A stretch of 12,850 nt of DNA from DATAQC01 sp051001215 (lineage in GTDB: Bacteria > Actinomycetota > Acidimicrobiia > Acidimicrobiales > AC-14). The position numbers and the translations under genes were made by a program. Of this stretch, positions 1 through 7,709 are shown piece by piece. The DNA lies in contig JBPCNP010000020.1 of assembly GCA_051001215.1 (NCBI GenBank), forward strand, positions 1 through 12,850. The letters are read 5' to 3'. Below the pieces are notes generated by a model. It worked only from the letters and a program-made list of their open reading frames with translations, made no database searches and was not told the origin of the DNA. The stretch's first letter is position 1. The number at the start of each line of letters is the position of its first letter.

Positions 1-2563
1 CGGGCCGGATGCCGAGCCGGGAGAGATCGTACGGATTGGCCCGGAACCGGGTGCCGGGTGCCAGCGGGGCCATCGCCGGTGAGTGCTGGACGAGGGCGCC
101 CCCGTCGTAGAGCGCCCGGCTGGTGACCAGTCGCAGCGAGTAGGCGTCGAGGGCCCGAAGGCCGGCGGCGGGCTCGGCGCCGGCGAACCCGAGCAAGGGC
201 GGGACGTCGCTCGAGGGGTCGACGGGTCTCGGCGTCGACGGCCCGGGGGTGCCGGCTCGGAGCGAGTCGGCACCCTCGGCGGGGTCGGGCCCGGCCTGCA
301 CGGTTTCGCCCTCGCGCCGTGCGGCCGACACCTCGATGCCCTCGGTCGGACGCCCGGCGTCGTCTCCGCCTGCGCCCGCGGCGGCAGCCGTCACTGGCTC
401 ACCGGCGGCCGTCATTGCCTTGGCGGCAGCCAGGGGCACGACCAGGCCGTCACGGGCCGCCGACCGGGACAACAGATCTGGCGTGAGGCCCCGGTGGGAC
501 GGGGCCAGCACGGCGATCTCGGCGGCGATGCCGTCGAGGGTGTCGAAGCCCAGGTCGGCGCCCATGCGGGTGGCCATCTCGACGGCGACCATCCAGTCGG
601 GGCGGACCGTGCCCGGCCCCGTGACCTTCTGGCCGAGGCGGGAGACCCGTCCCTCGAGGTTGGTGGTTGTGCCCGGTCGCTCCCCCCAGCTGGCCACGGG
701 GAGCACGACATCGGCGTGCAGGGCGGCGTCGGTCCGGAAGAGGTCGATCACCACGGTGAAGCCCACCCCGGCCAGGGCCCGCCGGGCCAGGGTGCGGTCG
801 GGGAAGTCCGAGACCGGGTCGGAGCCGAGCAGGACCATGGCCTGGATGCGGTTGTTGGCCGCCGCCTCCATGATGCCGAGGGCATCGAGGCCACGCCCCT
901 CGGGGACGGCGCCCCACGCGGCGCCGAACCACGGGCGGCCCGAGTGCAGCGAGACCCGGCCGGGGAGCACGCCGGGGGCCAGGCCCATGTCGAGGGCCCC
1001 GTGCACGTTGCCCCGGCGCAGGGCCGGGAGGAACCGGGCGTCGGCCAGTTCGGCCAGGGCGCCGACGGCCTCGGTGGTGGGCCCCACCGATTCGGCCAGC
1101 GAGGGACGCCCGACCACCACGACGACAGGGCCCTTGCCCAGCAGGGCGGCGGCTTCCTCGAGGTCGGCGGCGGGCACGCCGCCGGGCCCACCCCCGTCGG
1201 TCGACGACGGGACACCCGACACGGCGTCGACCAGCGCCCGGGCGACCACCCCGGCCTCGCCCGGGCGGTGGGCGAGGGTGTGGGTGGCGTAGCGGCTCAG
1301 CCCGGTGGCGTGCGGGACGATCTCGATCAGCGGGGTCCCGTTGTCGAGGGCGGCCTGGCGCAGGCGCAGGTAGAGGACGGGCAACTCCTCTTTGATGTCG
1401 GGCGCCAGCAGGACCACTGCGGTGGCCGTGCACGCCTGGTCGATGGTGGCCCGCGGCAGCCCCAGGACCACCTCGGCCGGCAGCCCGTCGCCCAGCTGGC
1501 AATCGACGTTGTCGGTGCCGAGCACGGCCTTGGCCAGCTTGGCCCAGGCGTAGGCGTCCTCGTTGGCCAGGCGGGCCCCCCCGATCACCGCCATCGCCTG
1601 GGGGCCATGGGTGTCGCGGACCTGGCTCAGGCCGTCGGCCGCTGCCTGGAGGGCCTCGCTCCAGGTGGACTCAACCAGTTCCTCGCCCCGGCGCACCAGC
1701 GGCGTGGTCAGACGGTCGTCGCTGTTGGCTGCCTCGTACCCGAAACGGCCCTTGTCGCAGAGCCAGCCCTGGTTGACCGGATCGCTGTCGACGCCCAGGT
1801 TGCGGATGATGCGGTCGGACGAGGACTGCACCGCCACCCGGCAGCCGACGGCACAGGCCGTGCACGTCGATTCCACGACCTCCAGGTCCCAGGGCCGGGC
1901 CTTGAACCGGTAGGGCGTGGCCGTGAGGGCCCCCACCGGACAGATCTGCACGATGTTGGCGCTGAAGTTCGACACGAAGGGCTGGTCGGGGAAGATGTTG
2001 ACTTCGGTGGAGTCGGCTCGGCCGATGAAGTCGATGAAGGGGTCGCCGGCGATCTCGTCGGCGAAGCGGGTGCAGCGGGCGCACTGGATGCAGCGCTCCC
2101 GGTCGAGGGCCACCAGGGGGTTGACGGGAATGGGCTTGGCCCAGTGGCGCTTCTCCTCGACGAAGCGGCTCTCACCCGGCCCGAAGGCGAAGGTCTGGTC
2201 CTGCAGCGGGCACTCGCCGCCCCGATCGCACACCGGGCAGTCGAGGGGGTGGTTGATCAACAGGAACTCGAGCACACCGTCCTGGGCCTTCTTGACCTTG
2301 TCGGAGGTGGTGACCACCTCCTGGCCCTCGGCGACGGGGATGTAGCACGACGGCAGCAGGGCGAACCCGCGCGGCCCCTTCACCTCGACCAGGCACATCC
2401 GGCACATGCCCACCGCCTTCATGCGGGGGTGCCAGCAGAACCGGGGGATGTAGATGCCGGCCCGCTCAGCGGCGGCGATCAGCATCTCGCCCTTACGAGC
2501 CTCGACCGCTTTGCCGTCGACGGTGATGGCGACCGTCGTCTCCTCGTCAGCCTGCTGGCTCAC
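1..2563 (-). CDS. nuoG: NADH-quinone oxidoreductase subunit G (3' end beyond window)
   Basis: Large iron-sulfur subunit of complex I that relays electrons from NuoF/NuoE towards NuoB. The frame stays open from a GTG at 2563 to the left edge (854 codons), so the C-terminus is missing. Seen: a [2Fe-2S] set at Cys43, 54, 57 and 73; the H-x3-C-x2-C-x5-C set at His105, Cys109, 112 and 118; a ferredoxin-like set at Cys158, 161, 164 and 208; and a fourth set at Cys234, 237, 241 and 269, which corresponds to the N7 cluster kept in only some bacteria. A molybdopterin-oxidoreductase-like domain follows. Residues about 710-800 form an Ala/Gly/Pro-rich linker before sequence resembling a C-terminal domain resumes near the edge. 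The start is chosen because GTG overlaps the nuoF stop as GTGA, with a G-rich ribosome site (GGGGGGA) just upstream. Confidence 0.96.
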   Translation of the reverse strand, partial: MSQQADEETTVAITVDGKAVEARKGEMLIAAAERAGIYIPRFCWHPRMKAVGMCRMCLVEVKGPRGFALLPSCYIPVAEGQEVVTTSDKVKKAQDGVLEFLLINHPLDCPVCDRGGECPLQDQTFAFGPGESRFVEEKRHWAKPIPVNPLVALDRERCIQCARCTRFADEIAGDPFIDFIGRADSTEVNIFPDQPFVSNFSANIVQICPVGALTATPYRFKARPWDLEVVESTCTACAVGCRVAVQSSSDRIIRNLGVDSDPVNQGWLCDKGRFGYEAANSDDRLTTPLVRRGEELVESTWSEALQAAADGLSQVRDTHGPQAMAVIGGARLANEDAYAWAKLAKAVLGTDNVDCQLGDGLPAEVVLGLPRATIDQACTATAVVLLAPDIKEELPVLYLRLRQAALDNGTPLIEIVPHATGLSRYATHTLAHRPGEAGVVARALVDAVSGVPSSTDGGGPGGVPAADLEEAAALLGKGPVVVVVGRPSLAESVGPTTEAVGALAELADARFLPALRRGNVHGALDMGLAPGVLPGRVSLHSGRPWFGAAWGAVPEGRGLDALGIMEAAANNRIQAMVLLGSDPVSDFPDRTLARRALAGVGFTVVIDLFRTDAALHADVVLPVASWGERPGTTTNLEGRVSRLGQKVTGPGTVRPDWMVAVEMATRMGADLGFDTLDGIAAEIAVLAPSHRGLTPDLLSRSAARDGLVVPLAAAKAMTAAGEPVTAAAAGAGGDDAGRPTEGIEVSAARREGETVQAGPDPAEGADSLRAGTPGPSTPRPVDPSSDVPPLLGFAGAEPAAGLRALDAYSLRLVTSRALYDGGALVQHSPAMAPLAPGTRFRANPYDLSRLGIRP

Positions 2564-3930
2564 AGATCCCCCCGCGTCACAGGGCCGGCCGCTGCCGCCG
2601 CGGCCACCGGAACAGCGTGGCCGACGGGGGGCCCGAACGGACAACGTCCCTCGTCGATGTGAGCCAGGAACTCGTCGCGGAACATCCTGATGGCGGAGGT
2701 GATCGACGACGGGATGGACGGGCCCAGGACGCAGATCGTTGTCTTCTGCGGGGGCCACCCGAGGCCGGGGGCGATGTTGTCACACACGTCGAGCAGGAGA
2801 TCGAGGTCGCTGCGCCGTCCCGCTCCCAGCTCGATGCGGTTCATGATCTTGTCGAGCCACCCCCCACCCTCGCGACACGGAGTGCACTGGCCGCAGGACT
2901 CCTTGTGAAAGAACCGCGTGATCCGCCACGCGGCCCGCACCATACAGGTGGTGTCGTCCATCACGACGACCGAACCGGAGCCCAGCATCGACCCGGCCTT
3001 GCCCACCGCGTCCTGGTCGAGGGCCATCTCCACCTGGTCGGGACCGAACCACGGCGCCGATGCCCCACCGGGCACGAAGGCCTTGAGCTCGCGGTCGTTG
3101 CGGATGCCGCCGCCCAGGCGGGGGTCGTAGATGAGATCGTGGAACGTGGTCTTGGCCATTTCGACTTCGTAGTTGGCCGGGCGCTTGACGTGACCGGACA
3201 GCGAGAAGAGGCGGGTCCCGGTGGATCGCCCGATGCCGAGGTCGGCGAACGCCCGACCACCGTTGAGCACGATCCACGGCAAGTTGGACAACGTCTCGAC
3301 GTTGTTGACGATGGTGGGCTTGGCGTACAGGCCCACCGCGGCGGGGAAGAACGGGGGCTTGTCGCGCGGGTACCCGCGCTTGCCTTCGAGGCTCTCGAGC
3401 AGAGCCGTCTCCTCACCGCAGATGTAGGCCCCGGCACCTGGGTGCACGATCACGTCGATGGAGAAATCCGACCCGAAGATGTTCCGGCCGACCGCCCCGT
3501 GGGCGTAGGCCTCGTTGAGCGCGTTCTGCAGGCGCTCGAGGCCGAGGGCGAACTCGCCCCGCACGAAGATGAAGGCCTGCGCCGCGCCGACGGCATAGGC
3601 GCAGATGAGGGTGCCCTCGATGATCTGGTGCGGGTCGTTCTCGATGAGCATGTGGTCCTTGAAGGTGCACGGCTCGCTCTCGTCACCGTTGACCACGAGG
3701 TAGGCGGGACGGGGTTTGCCCAGCATCGACCACTTCTTGCCCGCCTCGAACCCGGCGCCGCCCCGGCCGAGGATGTTGGCGGTGAGCACTTCCTGGGTGA
3801 CGTCGCCGGGCTCCATGGTCAGCGCCTTGCGCAGGCCGTCGTAGCCCCCGTTGCGCAGGTAGCTGGCAATGGTCCATGACTCGGCCAGGCCGTGGCGCCG
3901 GGTGACGATGGCGGGTGCGTCGGTGATCAC
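2560..3930 (-). CDS. nuoF: NADH-quinone oxidoreductase subunit F (NADH/FMN-binding)
   Basis: Catalytic flavoprotein of complex I: it oxidises NADH at FMN and passes electrons to the N3 [4Fe-4S] centre on the cytoplasmic arm. It has 456 residues, normal for the family. Seen: the glycine-rich nucleotide motif GRGGAGF at 55-61, the flavin-site stretch GEETALLESLEG at 172-183, and the cluster ligands Cys346, Cys349 and Cys352 (CGQCTPC) with the distant Cys400. The last 25 residues are Ala/Pro-rich and probably disordered. The start is the GTG that overlaps the nuoE stop as GTGA. The stop overlaps the nuoG start in the same way, so translation of nuoE, nuoF and nuoG is probably coupled. All canonical ligands are present, so an NADH-oxidising enzyme is expected. 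Confidence 0.97.
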   Translation of the reverse strand: MITDAPAIVTRRHGLAESWTIASYLRNGGYDGLRKALTMEPGDVTQEVLTANILGRGGAGFEAGKKWSMLGKPRPAYLVVNGDESEPCTFKDHMLIENDPHQIIEGTLICAYAVGAAQAFIFVRGEFALGLERLQNALNEAYAHGAVGRNIFGSDFSIDVIVHPGAGAYICGEETALLESLEGKRGYPRDKPPFFPAAVGLYAKPTIVNNVETLSNLPWIVLNGGRAFADLGIGRSTGTRLFSLSGHVKRPANYEVEMAKTTFHDLIYDPRLGGGIRNDRELKAFVPGGASAPWFGPDQVEMALDQDAVGKAGSMLGSGSVVVMDDTTCMVRAAWRITRFFHKESCGQCTPCREGGGWLDKIMNRIELGAGRRSDLDLLLDVCDNIAPGLGWPPQKTTICVLGPSIPSSITSAIRMFRDEFLAHIDEGRCPFGPPVGHAVPVAAAAAAGPVTRGDL

Positions 3931-4730
3931 GTCTTGTCCTCCCGTTGGTTGCGCCCAACGTCGGGACGGTCACTCCGCTCAGAGGGCTGCTCGGGCCCTG
4001 GCTCGGGCGTCCCCTGGCCGGCCACGCGGATGGCCCGGGCATGGCCGGTGGCGCCGGCGGTGGCGCGGGGATGGGCGGGTTGGGGCTCTCCCGGCCCTCC
4101 CTCGACGATGGTGTCGGGGACGATCGAAAGGCCGACCGGGACATCGCCCCCGCCGGACTCCTGCTGGCTCCGCCGGGCGTCGCCCGACGCTTCGCCCGCC
4201 ACCTTGCGCCGCACCCGGCAGAGGGTGCCGTGATGGGGCACCTTGTCGGCCAGGCGGCCGGTGCGCAAGTCGTCGACCAGTCGGTCGAAGTCGTCGTCGG
4301 TGACGTCACCGAAGAAGCGCCAGTTCACGGTGAGGCAGGGGGCGGCACCGCACAACGCAATGCACTCCACCTCCTCCAGGGTGAACTCGCCGTCGTCGGT
4401 GGTCGACCCCGCCGCCACTCCGAGACGCTCCTCGGCGTGAGCCAGCAGCTCGTAACCGCCGTTGAGCAGGCAGGCCAGGTTGGTGCACACCGAGACCAGG
4501 TAGCGGCCCACGGGATGGGTGAAGAACATGTCGTAGAAGCTGGCCGTCCCGTAGACCTCGGCCGGCGACAGCTCGACCAGCTCGGCCACGTGGCCGATGA
4601 CGTCGGGCGTGAGCCAGCCGTCCTGCTCCTGGGCCACGTGCAGCATGGGGATGAGGGCGGAGCGGGGCTCGGGGTACAGGCCCATCAGCTCCTTGGCCCG
4701 CCGCAGGTTGTCGGGGTTCAACCGCGACAT
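3927..4730 (-). CDS. nuoE: NADH-quinone oxidoreductase subunit E with long C-terminal tail
   Basis: Thioredoxin-fold subunit carrying the [2Fe-2S] N1a centre beside the NuoF flavin. The ligands are visible as Cys82-x4-Cys87 and Cys123-x3-Cys127, and the N-terminal helical region (LxPxLHxAQEQxGWL type) is intact. It has 267 residues. The conserved core ends near residue 175, and the remaining 90 or so are Gly/Pro/Arg/Glu-rich and look disordered. Such extensions are known in some actinobacterial NuoE proteins; E. coli NuoE is about 166 residues. The ATG at 4730 is preceded by a GGGGG stretch about 7 bases upstream. It is the only nuo gene here separated from its upstream neighbour by a real gap (79 bp after nuoD). 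Confidence 0.95.
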   Translation of the reverse strand: MSRLNPDNLRRAKELMGLYPEPRSALIPMLHVAQEQDGWLTPDVIGHVAELVELSPAEVYGTASFYDMFFTHPVGRYLVSVCTNLACLLNGGYELLAHAEERLGVAAGSTTDDGEFTLEEVECIALCGAAPCLTVNWRFFGDVTDDDFDRLVDDLRTGRLADKVPHHGTLCRVRRKVAGEASGDARRSQQESGGGDVPVGLSIVPDTIVEGGPGEPQPAHPRATAGATGHARAIRVAGQGTPEPGPEQPSERSDRPDVGRNQREDKT

Positions 4731-4753
4731 CGAAGACCCCCGCGCTCTTCTCT

Positions 4754-4781
4754 CGGTGAGCTGCGCTCCGCCGCTTCACCG
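4754..4781 (-). other. Possible stem-loop in the nuoD-nuoE gap
   Basis: The 79-bp gap between nuoD and nuoE contains a perfect 6-base inverted repeat, CGGTGA and TCACCG on the coding strand, separated by 16 bases. The loop can add a 3-bp GCG/CGC stem. There is no T-run after it, so it does not look like an intrinsic terminator. It could be an mRNA processing or stability element, or chance in GC-rich DNA. Confidence 0.3.
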
Positions 4782-4809
4782 TGCTTCTCGGGGACGCAGT
4801 GGTGCTCGC

Positions 4810-6126
4810 TCACCGGTCCACCTCGCCCATGATCGGGTCGACGGTGGAGATGACGGCCACGGCGTCGGCGATCAGGCCCCCGCGGATCATGTGGGGCAGG
4901 CACTGCAGGTTGACGAAGGACGGGCCGCGGATGTGCAGACGGTAGGGCTTGGCGCTGCCGTCGGACACGATGTAGCAACCGAGCTCGCCCCGCGGCGATT
5001 CGATGGCCACGTAGACCTCACCTTCGGGCACCCTGAAACCCTCGGTGAAGATCTTGAAGTGGTGGATCAGCGCCTCCATCGACTCGTCGATGCGGGCACG
5101 AGGAGGCGGGGTCACCTTCTTGTCCTGCACCCGGTAGTCGCCCGCGGGCATGGCGTCGAGCACCTGGTGAAGGATCTTGATCGACTCCCGGATCTCGTTG
5201 AGGCGGATGGCGTAGCGGTCGAAGGTGTCGCCGTACCGGCCCACCACCACGTCGAAATCGACCTGATCGTAGAAGAGATAGGGCGTGTCCCGCCGCAGGT
5301 CCCAGGGAACGCCGGTGGAGCGCAGGATCGGCCCGGTGATGCCCAGCGCCATGCACTCCTCGGCGGTGATGACCCCGATGCCCTGGGTGCGCTCCCGCCA
5401 GATGGGCTGGCCCGTGAGGAGGGTGTCGTACTCGTCGAGGCGGGGGGGGAAGGCCTCGAGGATGGCCAGCACGTCGTCGCGCCAGCCGTCGGGGAGGTCG
5501 GCGGCCACGCCGCCGGGACGGATGTAGTTGTGGTTCATGCGCAGGCCGGAGCACTTCTCGAAGAAGGCCAGGATCTGCTCGCGCTCACGGAACCCGTAGA
5601 TCATCATCGAGACCGCGCCCAGGTCCATGCCGTTGGTGGCCAGCCACAGCACCTGCGACGACATGCGGTTGAGCTCGGTCATGAGCATGCGGATCCAGGT
5701 GGCACGGGGCGGGACCTCGAGGCCGAGAAGGGTCTCGGTGGCCAGCGAGAAGCAGAGCTCGTTGAACAGGGGCGAGATGTAGTCCATGCGGGTGACGTTG
5801 GTGGTGCCCTGGAGGTAGGTGAGGTCCTCACCGGTCTTCTCCATACCGGTGTGCAGGTAGCCCATCACCGGCTTCGACCGCAGGACGGTCTCGCCGTCGA
5901 GCTCCATCATCACCCTGAGCACGCCGTGGGTGCTGGGGTGCTGGGGGCCCATGTTGATGATCATGGTGTTGTCCGGGGTGGCAACCTCGTCCACGTCTTC
6001 GGGCAGATGGGGGATGCGCAGCACGCTGCCCATCTCCCGCAGGGCCTCGACGCCGGTGGTGTCCATCCGCAACTGCAGGCTCTGCGCCCCTTCGGAGGTC
6101 TGGGCCATCAGGTCGGGATCAGTCAT
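4810..6126 (-). CDS. nuoD: NADH-quinone oxidoreductase subunit D (49-kDa homologue)
   Basis: Quinone-site subunit of complex I, related to the large subunit of [NiFe]-hydrogenases; with NuoB it forms the pocket where quinone is reduced. It has 438 residues. Seen: the INMGPQHPSTHG motif at 57-68, whose His67 matches the quinone head-group histidine of characterised enzymes, and Tyr116 in RMDYIS, 49 residues later, matching the partner tyrosine. ESPRGELG occurs near the C-terminus, and the protein ends in the canonical MGEVDR, so it is complete. The ATG at 6126 overlaps the nuoC stop as ATGA. The frame stays open upstream to 6483, but that part lies inside nuoC and is not coding. The first 45 residues or so are a poorly conserved lead-in, and Met7 is a possible alternative start. 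Confidence 0.96.
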   Translation of the reverse strand: MTDPDLMAQTSEGAQSLQLRMDTTGVEALREMGSVLRIPHLPEDVDEVATPDNTMIINMGPQHPSTHGVLRVMMELDGETVLRSKPVMGYLHTGMEKTGEDLTYLQGTTNVTRMDYISPLFNELCFSLATETLLGLEVPPRATWIRMLMTELNRMSSQVLWLATNGMDLGAVSMMIYGFREREQILAFFEKCSGLRMNHNYIRPGGVAADLPDGWRDDVLAILEAFPPRLDEYDTLLTGQPIWRERTQGIGVITAEECMALGITGPILRSTGVPWDLRRDTPYLFYDQVDFDVVVGRYGDTFDRYAIRLNEIRESIKILHQVLDAMPAGDYRVQDKKVTPPPRARIDESMEALIHHFKIFTEGFRVPEGEVYVAIESPRGELGCYIVSDGSAKPYRLHIRGPSFVNLQCLPHMIRGGLIADAVAVISTVDPIMGEVDR

Positions 6127-6650
6127 CGCGGGCCCGGATTTTCCTTGAACTGCACCGGGATGCGGCCGATCCCGTAGTCCTTGCGCAGGGGATGGCCCTC
6201 CCAGTCGTCGGGCATGAGGATGCGGGTGAGGTCGGGGTGGCCGACGAAGACGATGCCGAACATGTCGTAGGTCTCCCGCTCCTGGGCCTCGGTTCCCGGG
6301 TGGAGGTCGAAGATCGACGCCAGGGTGGCGTCGGCCTCGGGGACCTGCACCCGCAGCCGGATGCGGCGGCGGTCGGAGAAGGAGAGCAGGTTCACCACCA
6401 CCTCGAAGCGCTCGGCGACGACTCCCGGCGGGAGGCTGCGCCCCGGGTGGGTGAGGTAGTCCACACCGCAGAGATCGACGCACATCTGGTAGCCCTCGTC
6501 CTGCAGGGCGCGCACGATGTCGACGTAGTGGGCCCGGTCGGGGTGGACAACCAGCTGCCCGTGCGACAGAGCCGACACCGCCCCGTGGATCAGGGCGGGC
6601 TCAGCGACCGGGTTCACCTCCTCGACGGGCGCCTCGGACGTGTCCGTCAC
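6123..6650 (-). CDS. nuoC: NADH-quinone oxidoreductase subunit C (30-kDa homologue)
   Basis: Structural subunit of the complex I connecting module; it binds NuoD and has no cofactor. It has 175 residues. The family signature is clear at 124-159: ERETYDMFG, then GHPDL, RILMP and DWEGHPLRKDY. NuoC and NuoD are separate genes here, not fused as in E. coli. The GTG at 6650 overlaps the nuoB stop (GTGA), and the TGA overlaps the nuoD start (ATGA), giving two 4-base overlaps in a row. The first 20 residues are acidic and variable. Confidence 0.95.
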   Translation of the reverse strand: MTDTSEAPVEEVNPVAEPALIHGAVSALSHGQLVVHPDRAHYVDIVRALQDEGYQMCVDLCGVDYLTHPGRSLPPGVVAERFEVVVNLLSFSDRRRIRLRVQVPEADATLASIFDLHPGTEAQERETYDMFGIVFVGHPDLTRILMPDDWEGHPLRKDYGIGRIPVQFKENPGPR

Positions 6651-7186
6651 TTGGGCGTGGCCAGGGCGACGGGTCGGTCGGGACGGATCCCGGCTCCGGC
6701 GCCGGTCTCGCCCCGACGACGGGTGATCTCACCCGTGCGGATGAGCTCGTGCAGCGTGAGGATGGAATGCATGAGGGTCTCGGGCCCCGGCGGGCACCCG
6801 GGGGCATAGACATCGACGGGCACGATCTGGTCGACGCCCTGGACGATGGCGTAGTTGTTGAACATGCCTCCGGTGGAGGCGCACACGCCCATGGAGATGA
6901 CCCACTTGGGCTCCATCATCTGGTCGTACACCTGGCGCAGCACCGGTGCCATCTTCTGGGAGACCCGCCCGGCCACGATCATGAGGTCGGCCTGCCGGGG
7001 CGAAGCCCGGAACACCTCCATGCCGAAGCGGGCCAGGTCGAAGTGGGCGGCGCCGCTGGCCATCATCTCGATGGCGCAGCAGGCCAGGCCGAACGTGGCC
7101 GGCCACACGCTGTTTCGGCGGGCCCACTTGACCAGCTCCTCGATGTTGCCGGTGAGGAAGTTGTGGTTGAGGTCAGCCAGGCCCAT
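6647..7186 (-). CDS. nuoB: NADH-quinone oxidoreductase subunit B (PSST homologue, N2 cluster)
   Basis: Carries the terminal [4Fe-4S] centre N2, which hands electrons to quinone. It has 179 residues. The ligands are the adjacent pair Cys36-Cys37 (in GLACCAIE), Cys102 (in GVCASTGGMF) and Cys131 (in APGCPPGPE). The segment 55-75, with RASPRQAD and VAGRV, is also characteristic. The C-terminal 20-25 residues (Gly/Arg/Pro-rich) are a variable tail. The ATG overlaps the nuoA stop by one base (TGATG). The stop overlaps the nuoC GTG. Confidence 0.97.
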   Translation of the reverse strand: MGLADLNHNFLTGNIEELVKWARRNSVWPATFGLACCAIEMMASGAAHFDLARFGMEVFRASPRQADLMIVAGRVSQKMAPVLRQVYDQMMEPKWVISMGVCASTGGMFNNYAIVQGVDQIVPVDVYAPGCPPGPETLMHSILTLHELIRTGEITRRRGETGAGAGIRPDRPVALATPK

Positions 7187-7695
7187 CAGCTCTCCCCCGG
7201 TGACGATGCCCGCCCGACCGGCACCCGGCCGTCCTCGCCCACCGTGATCTGGCTGGCCGGCACCCGGCGGATCGTTGACTCGGTCGAACGTTCAGTGAGG
7301 TCGGACAGCCGGTCGGCGATCGGGTCCGTGTGCTTGGTCGGGCCCCAGTTGAGCGCCCCCCGGCCGAGCAGGTACACGAACGACAGGAACACCGTGGCTG
7401 CGAAGGCCAGCATCTCCCAGAGCCCGAAGGCCCCGAGCTGGCGGTAGATGACGGCCCAGGGGAACAGGAAGATGATCTCGATGTCGAAGATGATGAAGAT
7501 CATCGCCACCAGGTAGAAGCGCACCGGGAAGCGCTGAGCCGGCCCGTGCTCGGGAACGATGCCGCACTCGTAGGGGGCCACCTTGGCCGCCGTGGGCCGC
7601 TTCCGCTGGCCGAGGAGGCCCGATGCGAAGAACGACAACCCGGCGAAGAGGGTGGCCAGGATCAGTATCACCAGCAGCGGTAGGTACTGGGCCAT
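7186..7695 (-). CDS. nuoA: NADH-quinone oxidoreductase subunit A (membrane)
   Basis: Small membrane subunit at the junction of the membrane and peripheral arms of complex I. It has 169 residues with three membrane segments at about 5-27, 60-83 and 90-110. The loop motif PYECG (41-45) and FDIEIIFLFPWA (70-81) are diagnostic. A hydrophilic tail of about 45 residues follows the last helix, longer than in many NuoA proteins. The ATG at 7695 is chosen because the hydrophobic N-terminus starts there. The frame extends upstream to 7794, but those codons overlap the preceding gene. A gap of 14 bp separates it from that gene, and the ribosome-binding site is weak. It is the first nuo gene and follows the cytochrome block directly, with no room for an obvious promoter. 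Confidence 0.95.
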   Translation of the reverse strand: MAQYLPLLVILILATLFAGLSFFASGLLGQRKRPTAAKVAPYECGIVPEHGPAQRFPVRFYLVAMIFIIFDIEIIFLFPWAVIYRQLGAFGLWEMLAFAATVFLSFVYLLGRGALNWGPTKHTDPIADRLSDLTERSTESTIRRVPASQITVGEDGRVPVGRASSPGES

Positions 7696-7709
7696 GGCGA
7701 TCTTGGAGC

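Noticed and set aside
83..2662. An 859-codon open frame on the plus strand
   Set aside because: It lies opposite nuoG, whose minus-strand frame has all the expected cysteine motifs. The plus-strand translation is a Gly/Arg/Asp/Val-rich shadow of GC-biased codons without any domain.
2617..3879. A 420-codon plus-strand open frame opposite nuoF
   Set aside because: Antisense shadow of nuoF; the nuoF frame holds all flavin and cluster motifs.
4754..4781. Intrinsic terminator in the nuoD-nuoE gap
   Set aside because: The stem is short and no T-run follows on the coding strand.
4597..6177. A 526-codon plus-strand open frame opposite nuoD and part of nuoE
   Set aside because: Same kind of antisense shadow: low-complexity composition, no motif, and it spans conserved genes on the other strand.
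6127..6483. Extended N-terminus for NuoD
   Set aside because: It overlaps the conserved part of nuoC and has no resemblance to NuoD; the ATG at 6126 overlaps the nuoC stop.
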